From NCBI GenBank assembly GCA_963921935.1, contig OY998176.1, positions 49,749,813-49,813,812 of the forward strand: 64,000 nt of DNA. The letters are read 5' to 3'. Below the pieces are notes generated by a model. It was not told the origin of the DNA and did no database searches. It was given only the letters and a program-made list of their open reading frames with translations. Numbering within the stretch: position 1 is the stretch's first letter; each line of letters begins with the position of its first letter. Positions 43,401-58,400 of this stretch are shown piece by piece. Both the position numbers and the translations under genes were made by a program. The stretch comes from Galeruca laticollis (Eukaryota; Arthropoda; Insecta; Coleoptera; Chrysomelidae).

Positions 43401-46400
43401 TAAGACACGTTCGTGTGGGTTGACGCATATTTAATATAAACGAAATTGGTAATGAAAAATTTCTTAACATAACGTTGATTATTTATAGCTTACAGTATCG
43501 AAAAAAATACCTTAGTAATAATTTTACTACTTAACTATACATTTTGGATTAGAAATAATGTTTGAGTACTTTCTCTCTATAATGATAGAGATAAATGTTT
43601 AGTTCATGCTTAAGCACAATAACTTGATTTAATAATAATTTTAATTAACAGAAAATCATTGTTTTATTGTAGGATGACACTGTAGCTGATCCCGACTGGG
43701 AAATTGGCAGTAATAAAGAAAATAGGGCACATGACTGGGAGGGCATTTCTGACAGTAATAAAAATGAGACAGCTGAAGATGGTCACGAGGATGTAAGTAT
43801 GGTAATGATGATGACCGAAAATATCATTTATTATGCTTCCAATGTTCCTAATGCTTACAATTTTTATTATAGACATTTCAAGTAAATGGCGATATACCAA
43901 ATAATGAACCCAAGAAAATTAAAACCACTAGATGGCACAAAAAAATGAAGACTCTTACAAACGAAATAAAGAAAAAATGTTGCGATCATAGTTTTTTTTT
44001 GTTGGCTTTAGGGCTGAACCCATGCAGCCAGAAAATATGTGCGTAAAGAAAACGAACCACTCTTTATAAATATAGGCGCAGTAAGTATACTAAAAAAGGT
44101 CTAAAAAAGTATTATTTAAAGAAGAAAATAAAAAAAAACCAAAACAAAAGTATTGTATAATTAGTATTTTCTAAGGGTACTAGTATTAAGTACTTATATA
44201 CTTGTAATTCACTAACCTAGCAAAGAGGAAAATACTGGGTTTACACTCTTTTCGCCCAGGGGTCGTTCAGGGCATTTTTTTTATAAAAAAGACAAACACA
44301 GGTAGGTAGATATATATTGTTGTAAATAGAACATATACAGAACCCATATAGAATCCTGATAAAGGATATAAAATTAAAATTTTGTCAATAAAAATAATTT
44401 ATAAAATGATGTATCAAAATAATAAAATACCTCGTATAACAATATAACTAAGTACGACCAATGGTTATAATCAAAAAGATAGTAAATAAATATAAAAAGA
44501 AATCATAAACAAACATCAGAAAACAGTTGTAAAAATTAATTCTTCAACTTAATAAAAACAACCTTAGACAGAACCTCACAAGTAAACGCAGATCAAGAAA
44601 TAATATAACGCTGCATGGAATCTTAGACACCCAGAGCATCTGTTTATATTTTAAAAATAAATAGAAACTTCTAACAAATGTAACTAAAACTATAATGATT
44701 AAACAATAAAAAGACATTTAGAAGTAATAAAATATATAGAATAAGATATTTAGTTAATAATTAATCATAAAAGTAGGTATAGGAAATAGTATAATAAGTA
44801 GGAATCTGTAATATGGGCAAGGTCAAATTTATACCAAAATAAAACAGTTGAGACAAATTATACCAACATAAATTATTTTGAATGTGAAAAACAATAATGA
44901 AATAAATGATTACCGACATAGTTTATGTATATAGGTGTAATAATATCAAACATAACGAGAAATGAATTGTATATATGTATAATAAGTAAATATGTAGATT
45001 GTAGAAAACGTAGAATTAATGAAATTGCATTGACCAATCAAAACAGCGCAAATAAACAGTGATATGGAAAAAGACAAAAATAATAAGGTGTGAGTGAATA
45101 AGTCAATGACAATAAGTATATTAGATATAAAAAACTATAGTTTGCAATAAGTTTAAGTCAGAAAAACAATAAAAACAACAATAAACAAAGTGACAGGTGA
45201 AATTTTCAATCGAACTTTCGAGAACAAAAACCACTTCCGGTGACAGACGATAAAAAGGGTTGTGTTCGATGTAAAATGCGGGAAATTGGTAGTTGAGAGT
45301 CAGTGGTCAGATAGGTAACACTAAATAAGTTATCCTAGTTTTATTTAATGTAACAAATTTATAATTAGTCAAAGGAAAAGTATATAAATTAACATAAAAT
45401 CTAATCAATTTTAAAATAAATCAAGTGTAACAAACGTTTGTGAGACTACAAGTAGCAGAGGAAGAAAATTATCACCCAGATAATGAAAAGCAAAGGTATT
45501 CAACATCAAAGGCGGGAAGATATATGGGAAGCGTCTCCTCCGATGTAGCATCATTTCAAGAAAAAGGAACAAAAGGTCGGTTGTGTGTTTATTAAATATA
45601 TTTGGTACCAAATAAATGAAACTTTCAAATAAGAACGTATAAATAATAATTTTAAAATAATAATTTCAAGTGATATAAAAATTTTTAGAGCTCATATACC
45701 TGGTTTAAAGTTCTGTTATTTTTACATGAATATAATATACCAGAGAAAAGTAATATTAAAACTTACCATTATAAAGTGTAGATAAATGTATAATTTCTTT
45801 CATGTCGAACTTCACCAAAAATATATATAAAAATTTCCACTAGTAACAGACCACAACTAATTCCAGTTTATATCAATACACAATTATTACCATACAGTAA
45901 AATAATATTTAAAAACGTAAATTTTGAATCGATAAAATATCAAATATGTTTCCAAGTTCACGTCCCGAAGAAAACTAAAATTCAACATTTTAAAATCATT
46001 TCATAAATCCTCTTAGTTAAAAGAAAAGGAAACACTTTAAAAAGTTTTTTTGTTTAACATAGAAGCAAAGTTAGAAAGAGCAGGTGTTTGCAAATTTCTA
46101 AGAATTTCAACGCTCACAAGATTTCGACCAAGTTATGCAAATGAGCCAGAAAAAGTCGTGGTTAAAAAGAAAGGTACAATTTTTTTGGAATATAAAGAAA
46201 GTCATATTCAAAGTGGAAATTTAGATATATATATAAAATAACTCATTATTTATGTATAACGTAAGAATTGGTAGAACAAAAAGGTTAATCATTTATTTTA
46301 TTAATAAATAGTTTCATCAGTCTAACTGTATAATAAGCTGTAACAAATAGTTTGTATATGAATCAATTTTTTATATGTGTTTTCAAAAGTTTTATTTTCA

Positions 46401-47071
46401 CAAAATTTTTTATCAGTCACATAAATATATCACATTAATAAGCAAGGTTGACTTTATTATCATAATATGCCCAGAACCCTACTGATTTTAAGAGTCGTAA
46501 ACGAATAAGAGCAGCCGAGGTAAGAAAACATAAGAATTAAATAAACTACATGCTCATAAATAGCATAATAAATAAAAGGAAGCATTGAATAAAAAAATAT
46601 GTAATTTGGCGAACCCAACAATAGTATAAAAAGTTTTAAAATTTGCAATAAATATAATATCATTTCATATTCACATATCCATATATTCAAATCATACATT
46701 GATATATATTAATACTTAAAGTCCAATCATATTCAACTTGTATAAAGTATATTAATAAATATAGAGTACTTAAAAAATCAAATCATTACACACATATTTA
46801 ACTGTACCACAACGTAAAAGACATATATATAGAACGTAAAGGTAAAAGTTAAATCACATATAACTTGCTTACCCCAAAAGTGGGGCATTATATTAAATAG
46901 AGTAGTAATCCTATTTAACTGCTTCCCAACGTGGGCATTATATAAAATAAAGTAACAATCCAATTTAACTGGCTCCCAATGTGGGGCATTATTTAAAATA
47001 AAGCATTCAATTCCAATTTAACTGGCCCCCAACGTGGGGCAATCAAAAAAAAAGCAAACAATTCAATCATA

Positions 47072-47142
<71 letters not shown>

Positions 47143-49362
47143 CCTTTTATTTCTATAAGAGCCCCACGTTTTGGGCACCAAATTATTATATATGCAATGT
47201 TCTTTAATTATATTATATTATATTTATGAATATGAATTTATATGATGCTGAATTTAATTTGTAGCTGTCATCACAATTTGTGATAATAACTACACTATTG
47301 TGAAAATACCTTTACCTCTAAATATAACCTAAAAAATTTTTAATGACAGCAGTTGTCAAATTAATATGCCCGGCTAAATAAATATTAAATTTTATATAAT
47401 GAAAGATAAATCAATACAACACCAATCAACTGACTCTTTTCTCAGGGAGGGATCAAAGATTTCAACTAATAATTCAAATTTGTAAATTTCCAAATAATTT
47501 TCTAAATTACGTATCACACTATTCAAATCTACAGTAACTGTTTATCCAATACACTATAAGACAATTTAAATTATCTTATGACATATATGAATTTACTGTC
47601 AGGAGATTAACTAAATGTCACTTATTATACTAAATTTTCTATACTATAAAAATTATCAAATATAATGAAAATGAATATGAAAAGAGAGCCAAAGAGATTT
47701 GGAATTCAAATTTATATAATATATTATCAAAATAACACTTACAATAATTAAAACTCTTCAAAAATATCACAAACACATAAACAAAGATATAATTTTCTAT
47801 CAAACCTTAATATTAAAAACAATCTATATTAGAAATTTCCTATCTAAATAATTTTAACCGAAAGTTCAAAATGTCTAAATTTATACTTGATATCTGTCAA
47901 TGTAAAATTCGTAAATTTTCTTGTAAATTGTCTGTTCCCAAAATTGTCTGCACTTGACGTAGAGATTTATACAAGTAACGTTACTATAATTTAATCATAA
48001 GATGCATCTATTTTCGAAATAATTTTGATCAAAGGCCTATTAATTCTCGAGAATAATATATAATATGGACTGGACTCACCAAACTGGATACTAGAAGATC
48101 TCGTACGTATTCTAAAAAACGTATTTTTAGAATTTCCGGAACAAACGTTTCCAAATCAATAATTTAGAAAACGCGAAAAACACTTGCACTTTAGCGGTAA
48201 TTCTTTGTGAATAGTACACGAACTGGCTTTACAAAAGGCAAGATATGTTGAACTGATACCGATTATATAAATTCCCTAATATTCAAAATTAAATTTGAGA
48301 CAACTCTTATTATGATGTTGTCTCATGGGGATTTCAAATTCAACTAACTAAAATGTTTAAATAAATAATTCTCCTCTCCTTTGGTTACCAAGAATTCTTT
48401 TTAAAAAAAAAATACAAATTTACGTTTTTATAAACCAAGAGAGATTTTCATTATTTTATTTATAAGTGCCATTTGCTAATAGAGACATCTGTATTCTGTT
48501 TTTTCAAATCGTTTTAAAATCTATCTGTCATTAAGTCTATTCTGCAGTAATGTCATATGAAATTGAAATGTCAAATTTTATTGGTATATTGAACCTTTCA
48601 AATTATTGATAATACAGTGTATATTACTAGTATTACATCTAAATATGCATATTTTCTTTATTTCAATGTTTTCTATAGAATTTAGATAGAGGATATGTAT
48701 TAAATCCCCCTAATAAAAGAATGATAAATCGATTCCTGTATATAATTATAATTTATCTTTCAAAATTGCCAAATATAATACTAGTTCTTAGTAACATAGT
48801 AATATCTTTCAAATAATTATCAACATATCTCAAAATTATCTTGAATCAAATTAAACTATTATTCCTAATTCCCATAAAACTTCTTAAATCTACTATATCT
48901 ATTAAAATTTCACGTAACCTACTGTTATTTGTTATTCTAAAATTCCCTATATACATGTTGATAATTTCTTCTATGATCTGTAATATTTCCAACTCTCTTT
49001 TATTCTATTCCGCCTAACCAACTTACATGGAACTGGATATGATTTTACTTTAACATTTCTCAGTATTCTTCTCCTTTATTATATCCATATTTTCATTAAA
49101 CAACCCTTAGTTCCTTCAAAATTCTTTTCTCATACGTCTTTAATAATTCATTTATAACTTCATAATATTCTTCATTACAATCTGTCCAATTACCATTACT
49201 TTTCACATCTTCTATTTATTCTATCTCACACTCATAATAGTTAGCCAGTCTAATTTAACCTTTCAAATTATTGATAATACAGTGTGTATTACTAGTATTA
49301 CATCTAAATATGCATATTTTCTTTATTTCAATGTTTTCTATAGAATTTAGATAGAGGATATG

Positions 49363-49408
<46 letters not shown>

Positions 49409-52400
49409 AGGTGAGTTATACAAAGGTAACGAGACTAGAATCATAGTGTTTACAATACAAAAATTATAAAGGATAGCTACAAGCACCTAAATTTATTGAA
49501 TGTAAATTACATTGTTCAGAAATTTTTTCAGAGAATGTGCTTTTTTAAATTTGCAAAAATTATTGGGGATTAGTGGACTATAATCGCCAAAAAGATTTTA
49601 TACTTATGAATGTGGTATCTAATCCTCCCAAGAGATGCTATGTTAATGTATCAAAAAGAAGAACGATGTCTTGAACTTACTATTTCCAACGAGATGGAAT
49701 AAAGACTAGAGTTTGTCAAAAGTTTTTCGAAGCCACTTTATGCATATCAAAAACTTGCTGAACTCGATCAGAAAATAATGGAAGAATGTAATAGGATTGA
49801 TATTCAGACCCTACAAAAGGTTAGGGAGGTAATGAAACAAAGGATCAACTTCTGCCAGGAAGTAAATGGAGAATATTTCGAGCATCTCCCGTTGTAAATG
49901 AAGTTTTCTTTAGGATAATTTGTCCAGTCCCTTTAATTTTAAAGAATTAACGTAACACATTATTTTTGATAATTTTTATTAATTAATTGTTTCATCCCAA
50001 ATGTTAAAATTATATATTTTTGAGTTCTACTTTTTAAACCCTTTCCAAAGAAGTATCGCACGACACCCCTTGCTATATAAAAACTCTGAGGGGGTAGCTG
50101 TCAAGTGTGTGGTAAAAGGGGTGACCATTTTTGGTATGTTATAAAACACCTCCATTAAAATAAAAATTGACGGGTTCGAGGATTTTTCATCTTTGTCTAA
50201 AATAACGGAGTTTCCTAGGGGGGTAAGACTTAATATCCGCACTGTATAGATTTTAATATACATGTATTATTAAAAAGATAATAATATCGCAAAAAGTTCA
50301 GATTTCGGATATTGGGTATTCTAAAGAAAGTAATATTAAAATTGGATGTAGAATACGAAAATGTAATAATGTTATATTTGAAATATACAGATGGTGTAAG
50401 CTCTTCATGACAGACTCTGTATAAGTAGCAACAATAAAACACGATGCTCCTTGAGCAAACAACGTATTATACATTTTACTACCATTTCATCATTATTTGC
50501 ATTTTTATATTATCAAACCATGAATTTATTTATATAAATTTTTATTAATACAACAATACAAGGCCAGTACATTCGTAATTTCATACGAATTAATTTTTTT
50601 TGAGTAAATCCAATTTCAGGTAATTTGAAACTGTATCTTATTAATTTTTTTCAAGTTTAGCTGGCCAATCATCTTTTCATACTTTTTATTGGTTTATATC
50701 GAAGAATTAATCCGATTAACGACATGCCTGGTAGCATGCAGGACACCGATTGTATAATTTGATACAGTTGTTTTCCCCAAAAGAATAAAAACCGGTTTTT
50801 TATTGTTCATTGTTAGAAGGAAAAGAAAGTTGTGGTTGTGGTTTAGCCTAGTAAATGTAGATATGTCCTCCCAAAAAATACAAAATGAGAGAAAATTTAA
50901 ATTTGAGCAGTTTATAGGGTCAAATTGAAGAAACTCAAAAGTTTACGCAGCTAGGTTTATCGTTTTACCGGAAAATCTGCGAATGAAAAACTTTTTTCAG
51001 TTATTTTATTTTTTTCGTTTAAGCTTATTCCCGTTAATCGGCCAACATGGTTAAGGTTAAAAATAAAAAGATTCTTTGTATTGTTTACATTCTCTTCTCA
51101 TTCATTTTATTTTCTCCACTACGTTTTGGCGTATTGCCATTTTCAATTATTTCTTTTTTTTCCTCTACAATGAATAATGTGTTATTTAATTATAATACAT
51201 TTAACAATAAGAGACAAGACAAAATTAATTTAAATTTCTTTGATTTGTATCAAAAAGAGCAAAAATTCAATTAACTATAAGACGGACCTTCAAAGTCTCC
51301 CAAAAATATACAACCATTTAATAGAGTAGCTGTAGGGTTTTACATCTTACCCGCCTATGAATATTATTTGTATGTTTTGTTGATGATTTTATAAATCAGA
51401 CAGGTTCGAGTAACTTTATTTGATTTTAAAATATTTTAGAACGCAATGTCCACAGTCGACAGTAGATTTATAATGTGTAAGTTTTAATAGCTCATTGTTT
51501 TAAATTAATTTTGTCTTGTCTCTTATTGTTAAATGTATTATAATTAAATAACACATTATTCATTGTAGAGGAAAAAAAAGAAATACTTGAAAATGGCAAT
51601 ACGCCGAAACGTAGTGGAGAAAATAAAATGAATGAGAAGAGAATGTAAACAATACAAGAAATACGGTCAGGAAATACACACTGGAAAAAGTTATTTTATT
51701 GTAATTGTTTGAATAATAAAAATACGGAAAAATGTTGAAATAAAAATTTGTAGCAGACGCATTTCTGTATAAAAGTTGTCTATACAGTTTTTTTTGTAAA
51801 TTAATAATTATACGAGATATGATTGATTATATCGTAGATCAATTCACCAGTGCGCATGGACAGCAAGTGAATCGATTTTTTTTATCGTTCGATTTATAAA
51901 TTGATAATTTGGGGCTTATACTGCTCGGGAAATAATAAAGCCAATAATGTAAAATGTAGAGAATGAACTCAATTTTCAAATTATTTATTATAATTTCAAG
52001 TTGAAAAAAGTACATTATCTATTTATCTATAAAAAAATAAGTATTAAAGACAATCAACTATTTTAATTCATATTTGTCTAATAATTGTTGTAGAGAGAAT
52101 TCCTTTTGGATTTACTGTTTTAAATATTTATCTAACATACTTATTCCAAAAGAAACATGATAAATATTACGGAAGAAAAACAATTTAAAGTCAAAATTAT
52201 CGTTTTTTCACGTGTTCAATTTTTCCTGTATTTTTAAGACTATTTAATAATACCGCTATTGAAAGTAAATGTATTTAAATGAAACTTTATTCATAAGTAC
52301 TTTAAATTATATTCTTTCGAAATTATTATATAGTTTTTCTATACATATTAAATATTTTATAATTTAGATTTATCACAGGCAACGGTAGCTAGAAATACCG

Positions 52401-55400
52401 GGTGGCCGGATGCAAACTATACACTTAAAGTGTTCCTCTTGATTATATGTTATTCTTCATACGAGTTTGCGCGCTATGTGTGCCGTGCCCAACAGTACTA
52501 CTTTCTGCATGGTGAGAAGGTTGTGGTCTCTTGAGATCTCTTTCACAGCTTCACAGATTGCGTTCAGCGTCAGACCTGTGGCCCTAATGACGATGGGTAT
52601 CACCTTTGCTCCCATGCTCTACATTCATTGAGAAGGCAAACTAAATCAAAATATTAGTAATGGAGCAAGCGGTGTTAAGGAAGAAATCGATATCCACGAT
52701 GATTTTCTTTGAAATATGGATATTAAACAAGAACTAATTGACGAAGTGTCTATGCTAAATAATCAAAACCTATATGGAGAAATAAATAGTGTACCTACAT
52801 CCGATCAATCAAGAAATAAATGACGACTCAAATACCGTTGAAATATTTGAAGAGTGTATGATTGCAGCTAAAAAAGAATGGGGCATTTCCAAAAAACACA
52901 TATTAGAAACACTCAGATTTTTATAACGTAATCGTGGAATTCAAACTAAATCAAAAGTTACAGGGCTGCTAAGAAACAGAAAATATATAAGGCCAAATGC
53001 CACTTCTGGGATTTTAACACTGGTTTTGATTTAGGATAATTTTAGATGTCTTCTTATTAATGCCCTCTTTTCAAATGCAGCAAAGACAGTTATTATGACC
53101 TCATAATGTTGAAAAGACACAGCGACAAATAACATAATTGAGTTCTATACATAAGGATTTATTTTGACCTCTTCTGACAGCTGTCATTTAAAAAGATCTT
53201 GTCACTTATATTTTCAGCCAAAAATTTTTGTTGGATAGAGAGCGTTTCATAGCTTTGTTATTATATTAATTATTAGACAAATTCGTTGATTTAAATTTTT
53301 ATTAAACTAAAATTACTGTTTAGAAGTCTTCGTATAACTTGTTTATATTTAACTTCAGTACTCCAACTTTGATCCAAGTCTCAACACAACGGGTCCTATA
53401 CATCCAGATATAGTACATTTTTGGAGAAATTTCGGTTTGTTAGCACGAAACAGCCTCCGGAATGTATAAGTGTGGAAAACAGTGGCGTAACTAAGATGAA
53501 GTTCTGGGAGAGAATGAACTACCGGGAGTCTGATATTTTGTAATTTTAAGCCCGTAAAACTGCATTTTAGCTTTGTTTTTCGTATGAAACTGTAGCCTTT
53601 TTGGGGTCCGGGGGTTCTATCCCCTCATTCCCCCATAGTTACGCCACTGGTGGAAAAGTTAGTTTTAATCTTTAAAACCGTTTATTTTTACTTTTCCGCC
53701 CAACCCTATCTAATAAGCAAGAAAAGTATTGGTTTACCCCAAGAAAAGTCGAAAATTTGAGTTATTTTTTCGTTTTTCAGCCAGAAGAACACGAAAAGTC
53801 GGTTTTTAGAAGAAAAAAAATGTGCATGTCATCGTTGTCGGCCACTTTTCGTCACATGTCTTGTTAGCAGCCTCCGAACTGCAACAAGTCACAAATTTTA
53901 TGATTGAATATTGTTCAGGACATCTCACGGATGAAACCTATTGATTTTCAGCTCACCACAGCCCGTACAACAGGTGCTATTGTACTACAAGTGCCACAAT
54001 TTTGTCATTTTTGGACAAATTTCGGTTTGTTAGCACGATACGGCCACCGGAATTTATACAAGTGACCAATTTTATGATTAAATCTTGTTCAGGATATATC
54101 ACAGATGAAACCTATTGATTTTCAGCTCACCACAGCCAGTCCAACGGGTGCTATTGTACTTCAAGTACCAAATTGGTGTCATTTTTGGAAAAATTTCGGT
54201 TTGTTAGCATAATACGGCCTACGTAATGTATACAAGTGCCCAATTTTATTATTAAATATTGTTCAGGACATGTCACAGATGAACCCTATTAATTTTCAGC
54301 TCACTAGAACCAGTACAACGGATGCTATGGTACTCCAACTACCACATTTCTGTCATTTTTGGAACAATTTCGGTTTGTTAGCACGATACAGCCTCCGGAG
54401 TGTATACAACTGACCAATTTTATGATTGTATATTGTTCTGGGCGTTCTTAAAGATGAACCTTATAGATTTTCAGCTCACTAGAACCAGTACAACGGATGC
54501 TTTGGTACTTGAAGTGCCACATTTTTGTCATTTTTGGAAAAATTTTGGTTTGTTAGCACGATATTGCCTCCGTAGTGTATACAGATGATCAATTTTATGA
54601 TTGTATATTGTTTAGGGTGTCTTACAGATGAGCTCTATTGTTGGTCATTTTTGGTGAAATGTCGGTTCGTTAGTACGATGCAGCCTCCGAAGTGTATACA
54701 TGGGACCAATTTTATGGTAGGATACTGTTCAGGGCGTGTTACATATGCGGAAAAGTTAGTTTCAATTTTTAAAACCGTTTATTATTTGACAATATCATCT
54801 TCCCACACGTAAGAAATCAGTTTGGTGTAATAGTTGAAGTTTATAATAACCAAATTTTAATTATAGGGCGATTGTTCGTTTATATGGCTTGAATAGTAAG
54901 AGAGTGGGTCAACAAATAAACATCAAAAAGTCCTTACATGAACTAATTGAAAATATATGGAGCTGCATTATCAAATATAATGCTCAAAATAATTAAAAGA
55001 ACACATATTTACATATTAATAACTGTAGAAATCTAATAACACTAGTTTGAAAGAATCATGTTTTGTGTGAATATAAATAATGCAAAAACATTTTATTAAT
55101 CACTTTCATTATTAAAAAATTGACAAGAACTACAATGGGGTATGCAATGCAAATTTTAATTTAGAAATGTAATGTGTTTTCGAACTGTGAACAATTTTGA
55201 CAGTCCACGAGTAAGAAGTCGTTCGTGTTGTTTTTTCTATTGAAAAAGTTACCAGTATTCGACAGGCGACAAGAAATTTTAAAACATACCTTTCAACAAC
55301 TAAACAAATCTTTAATCGAGGAATTGAACAAGAAATCTGTAGGCATTTATGCAGCATTCAACGAAGATGTGTAGCACTAATTCAGTCTAAGAATCAAATT

Positions 55401-58400
55401 TTCTTCTTTACTTTAGAAAGATGATATGTTTGCTTCTTCCACTTTAATTCTTGTAGGTTTCTTAATATAATATTGAATTTATTTTGTTTTTGAAAATTTA
55501 TTTGAACAAATGTATATTTTTGAAACAAGCATTAATAGATTTCTATATTGTTAAAATTAATAGGCGTAAATATGCGTTCTTCCAATTAATTTGAGAAGTG
55601 TGTATAAATAATAAACTTTTCCGCACTTATACATTCCCGAGGCTGTATTGTGCTGACAAATCGAAATTCCTCCAAAAAAGGACCAAAAATGTAGTATATG
55701 TAGATTTATAGGACCCGTTATACTGGCTCTGGTGAGCTGAGAATCAATAGGGTTCATCTGTGAGACGCCCTGAACAATGTCCTATCATAAAATTGGTCAC
55801 TTGGATACACTCCGGGAGACTGTATCGTGCTAACAAACCGAAATTTCTCCAAAAATGACCAAAAATGTTGAATATGTTAGGATTTATAGGACCCGTTGTA
55901 CTGGCTCTGGTGAGCTGATTCCATCTATGAGTAGCCCTGAACAATACTCAATCATAAAATTGGTCACTTGTATACATTTCGGAGACTGTATCTGGATTAA
56001 CAGGACCCGTTGTACTGGCTCCGGGGACCTGAAAATCAATAGGGTTTATCTCAGAGCCAACCTGAACAATATCCAATCATAAAATTGGTCACTTACTTGT
56101 ATACATTTCGTAGGCTTTATCGTGTTAACAAACAGAAATTTCTCGAAAAATAGCCAAAAATGTAGTTTATCTGGATTTATAGGACCCACTGTAGGGATGT
56201 GCGATATTGAAAAATAATCGATGTTAATATCGATATTGACATCGATAGGCAAAAATCGATAACCGATTATCATCGAACTTTATTTATCGATGTTAAGCAA
56301 CATCGATGTTTTTGTAAGAATGGATAAAAGTAAAAAGAAATTGAAATAACAATACTATAAAATGTTTATTTAAATATGCATAGACTAGGAAATAAAGAAA
56401 TAAAAAATGAAAATAACAAATAAAAATAAAAAAACCATTTCTAGAAACCTACTATAAACTATAAAGTAAAATAAAAAAGTTTGTGCCTAAACTAAATAAA
56501 AATAATACAATTTACAAGTCCCAAAATTTCTTATCAACAGACTGCATAAATAATAATTTTGAAAGTAATTGTCCTTTCAGTCTGTTTCTTTGCTGGGTTA
56601 ATGTAATTCCTGCTTTGGAAAACAGTCTTTCCGATGGCGTGGAAGTTGCAATACAAGATAAATATTTTATCGCAACCGGTTTCATTTTGGGAAACGAGGA
56701 ACCAATTCCATGGCTCCAAATTTCTAAAGGTTCCTGCTTCAAATCACTTAGGGGGCTTTTTAAATAAAAGCTAAATTCTGAAGGCATATCACCTACTTCA
56801 CTATGATGAGGTAACGTTTGTTTTTCTTCAACAATTTTATAATGTTCATTCCATAAATTAAATTCATCTTTGTCAGCTTTCGAATAAGTTTCTTTAGTTA
56901 CGTCTATTTGCTCAGATTTATCGGTCTCTTGGATTAACATTAAATCTTTTATAATTCTAATAGCTCTAGAACATGCCACAGCGTCTTGAAAGTGGATGTT
57001 TTTGAACCTGGGGTCCAATAAGGTTGATACAGCCAGAATGTTAATGGATTCTGCTGGAAGTAATCTTTTTTTTATTTCATTCATTATGTTTTCTTGGAGG
57101 TTTATTCCAACCGCTGTTTTCGGTTTTAAACCAGATATTCTTAATGATAACATCCTGGTTAACGGAATTACTTTACTGCTTGTTACATATTTTTGTCCAC
57201 AAATTTCGCGAGTTGCCAATTCAATTGGACGCAATATTTCCGTAATTTCTTTCAAGTCTTCTATGTCTTTGGCCGTTATCATTGCAGGAGCCGTAGCATG
57301 ACAAATTAAAATTTTATTAATTGCGGTTCGTAGCTCCAAAAATCTTTCTATCATGTAGAAAGTTGAATTCCAACGAGTGGAAACTTCTTGAATTAGTTTA
57401 AGTGATGCTTCTTTTCGCAATTCGTCACTTGCGATCACGCTATGCTTAAACCAAGTAACAATTTTTTTAATTGCTGAAATTAATTGAGGTAGGTTTTGTG
57501 TCTTCTCAAGCGATTTTTGGGCAACTAAATTTAACATGCGAGCAAAACAGGGTATGTGACTTTTTTTACCAAATGCTAGATCAACGGCTTTTATCATATT
57601 AGCTCCTGCATCTGTTACTACCGCCAAGACTTTACTATTGTTAATTCCCCATTCTTCAGTAGTTTTTAGTAACATCTGAGAAATGTACTCACCAGTATGA
57701 TGTTCTGATAACTCGTACACTCCAAGAGTAGCAGATTCCAGCTTATCGTTATCAAAAAAATGTACAGTGACACCAAGAAAACTTCGAGTTTGCATAGTCT
57801 CAGTCCATACGTCTGTAGTAAGGGTACAACTATTCACTGTCTTCAATTTATTTTTAAAATAGTTTTGAGTTACCTCAAATGTATTTTCTAGCATCTTCTT
57901 AAATGTAAACCTTGAAGGCACTTTGTATAAAGGCGCAGCAACTTTCATTAATTCAAGAAAGCCTTCATTTTCTACAATTTGAAAAGGTTGCGAGTCTTTA
58001 CAAATCATATAGAGAATTGCAGCAGATAATCGAACACCTTCGGCACCTGTTTCAGTATACTCGTGAATGTTTCTAAAAGTTGATGTCAATGTTGGTTGGA
58101 ATGAGCTTTTAATTTTAGAGACATTTCTGGTAGTAGAGGCAGTAGTGCTAGTGCCGCTAGTATCACTTTTCACACTTTCAGATTCAGATTCGATTTCTGA
58201 ACCGATGTAACTTGAACTTGGCGCCGAAGTTGCGAAACTTGTAGAAGGCTGCGGCTGCATTTGCTTTTATTCTGTTGTAGGACTTTCATTCCCAGCAAGG
58301 AGCTTCTTAGATCCGGGTTCATCTGTTTCTGCATCATTTTGTCTTTTTCTTAATAATATAGGATGCATCTTTTCAATGTGTAGCCTTAAATTTATTGTGT

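Larger units (their letters stand above)
41036..50244 (+). mobile_element. 9.2-kb composite mariner-like element with long terminal inverted repeats
   Basis: Terminal inverted repeats of about 235 bp (left CAGTGCGGATATTAAGTCTT at 41036, the same 20 bases reading inward from 50244), flanked by TA (41034-41035 and 50245-50246). Inside are an extra transposase C-terminus (41583-41700), a partial right TIR (about 41810-41905), a repeated 5' region (41908-42090 duplicates 41393-41580), the N-terminal transposase half (42149-42649), about 7 kb of foreign sequence, and the C-terminal half (49756-49896). Confidence 0.8.

Noticed and set aside
51047..51274. 75-codon hydrophobic ORF
   Set aside because: It lies in the left arm of an inverted repeat and is explained by the PLE tail.
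56483..57301. Plus-strand ORFs across the hAT gene
   Set aside because: Antisense shadows of the hAT transposase.
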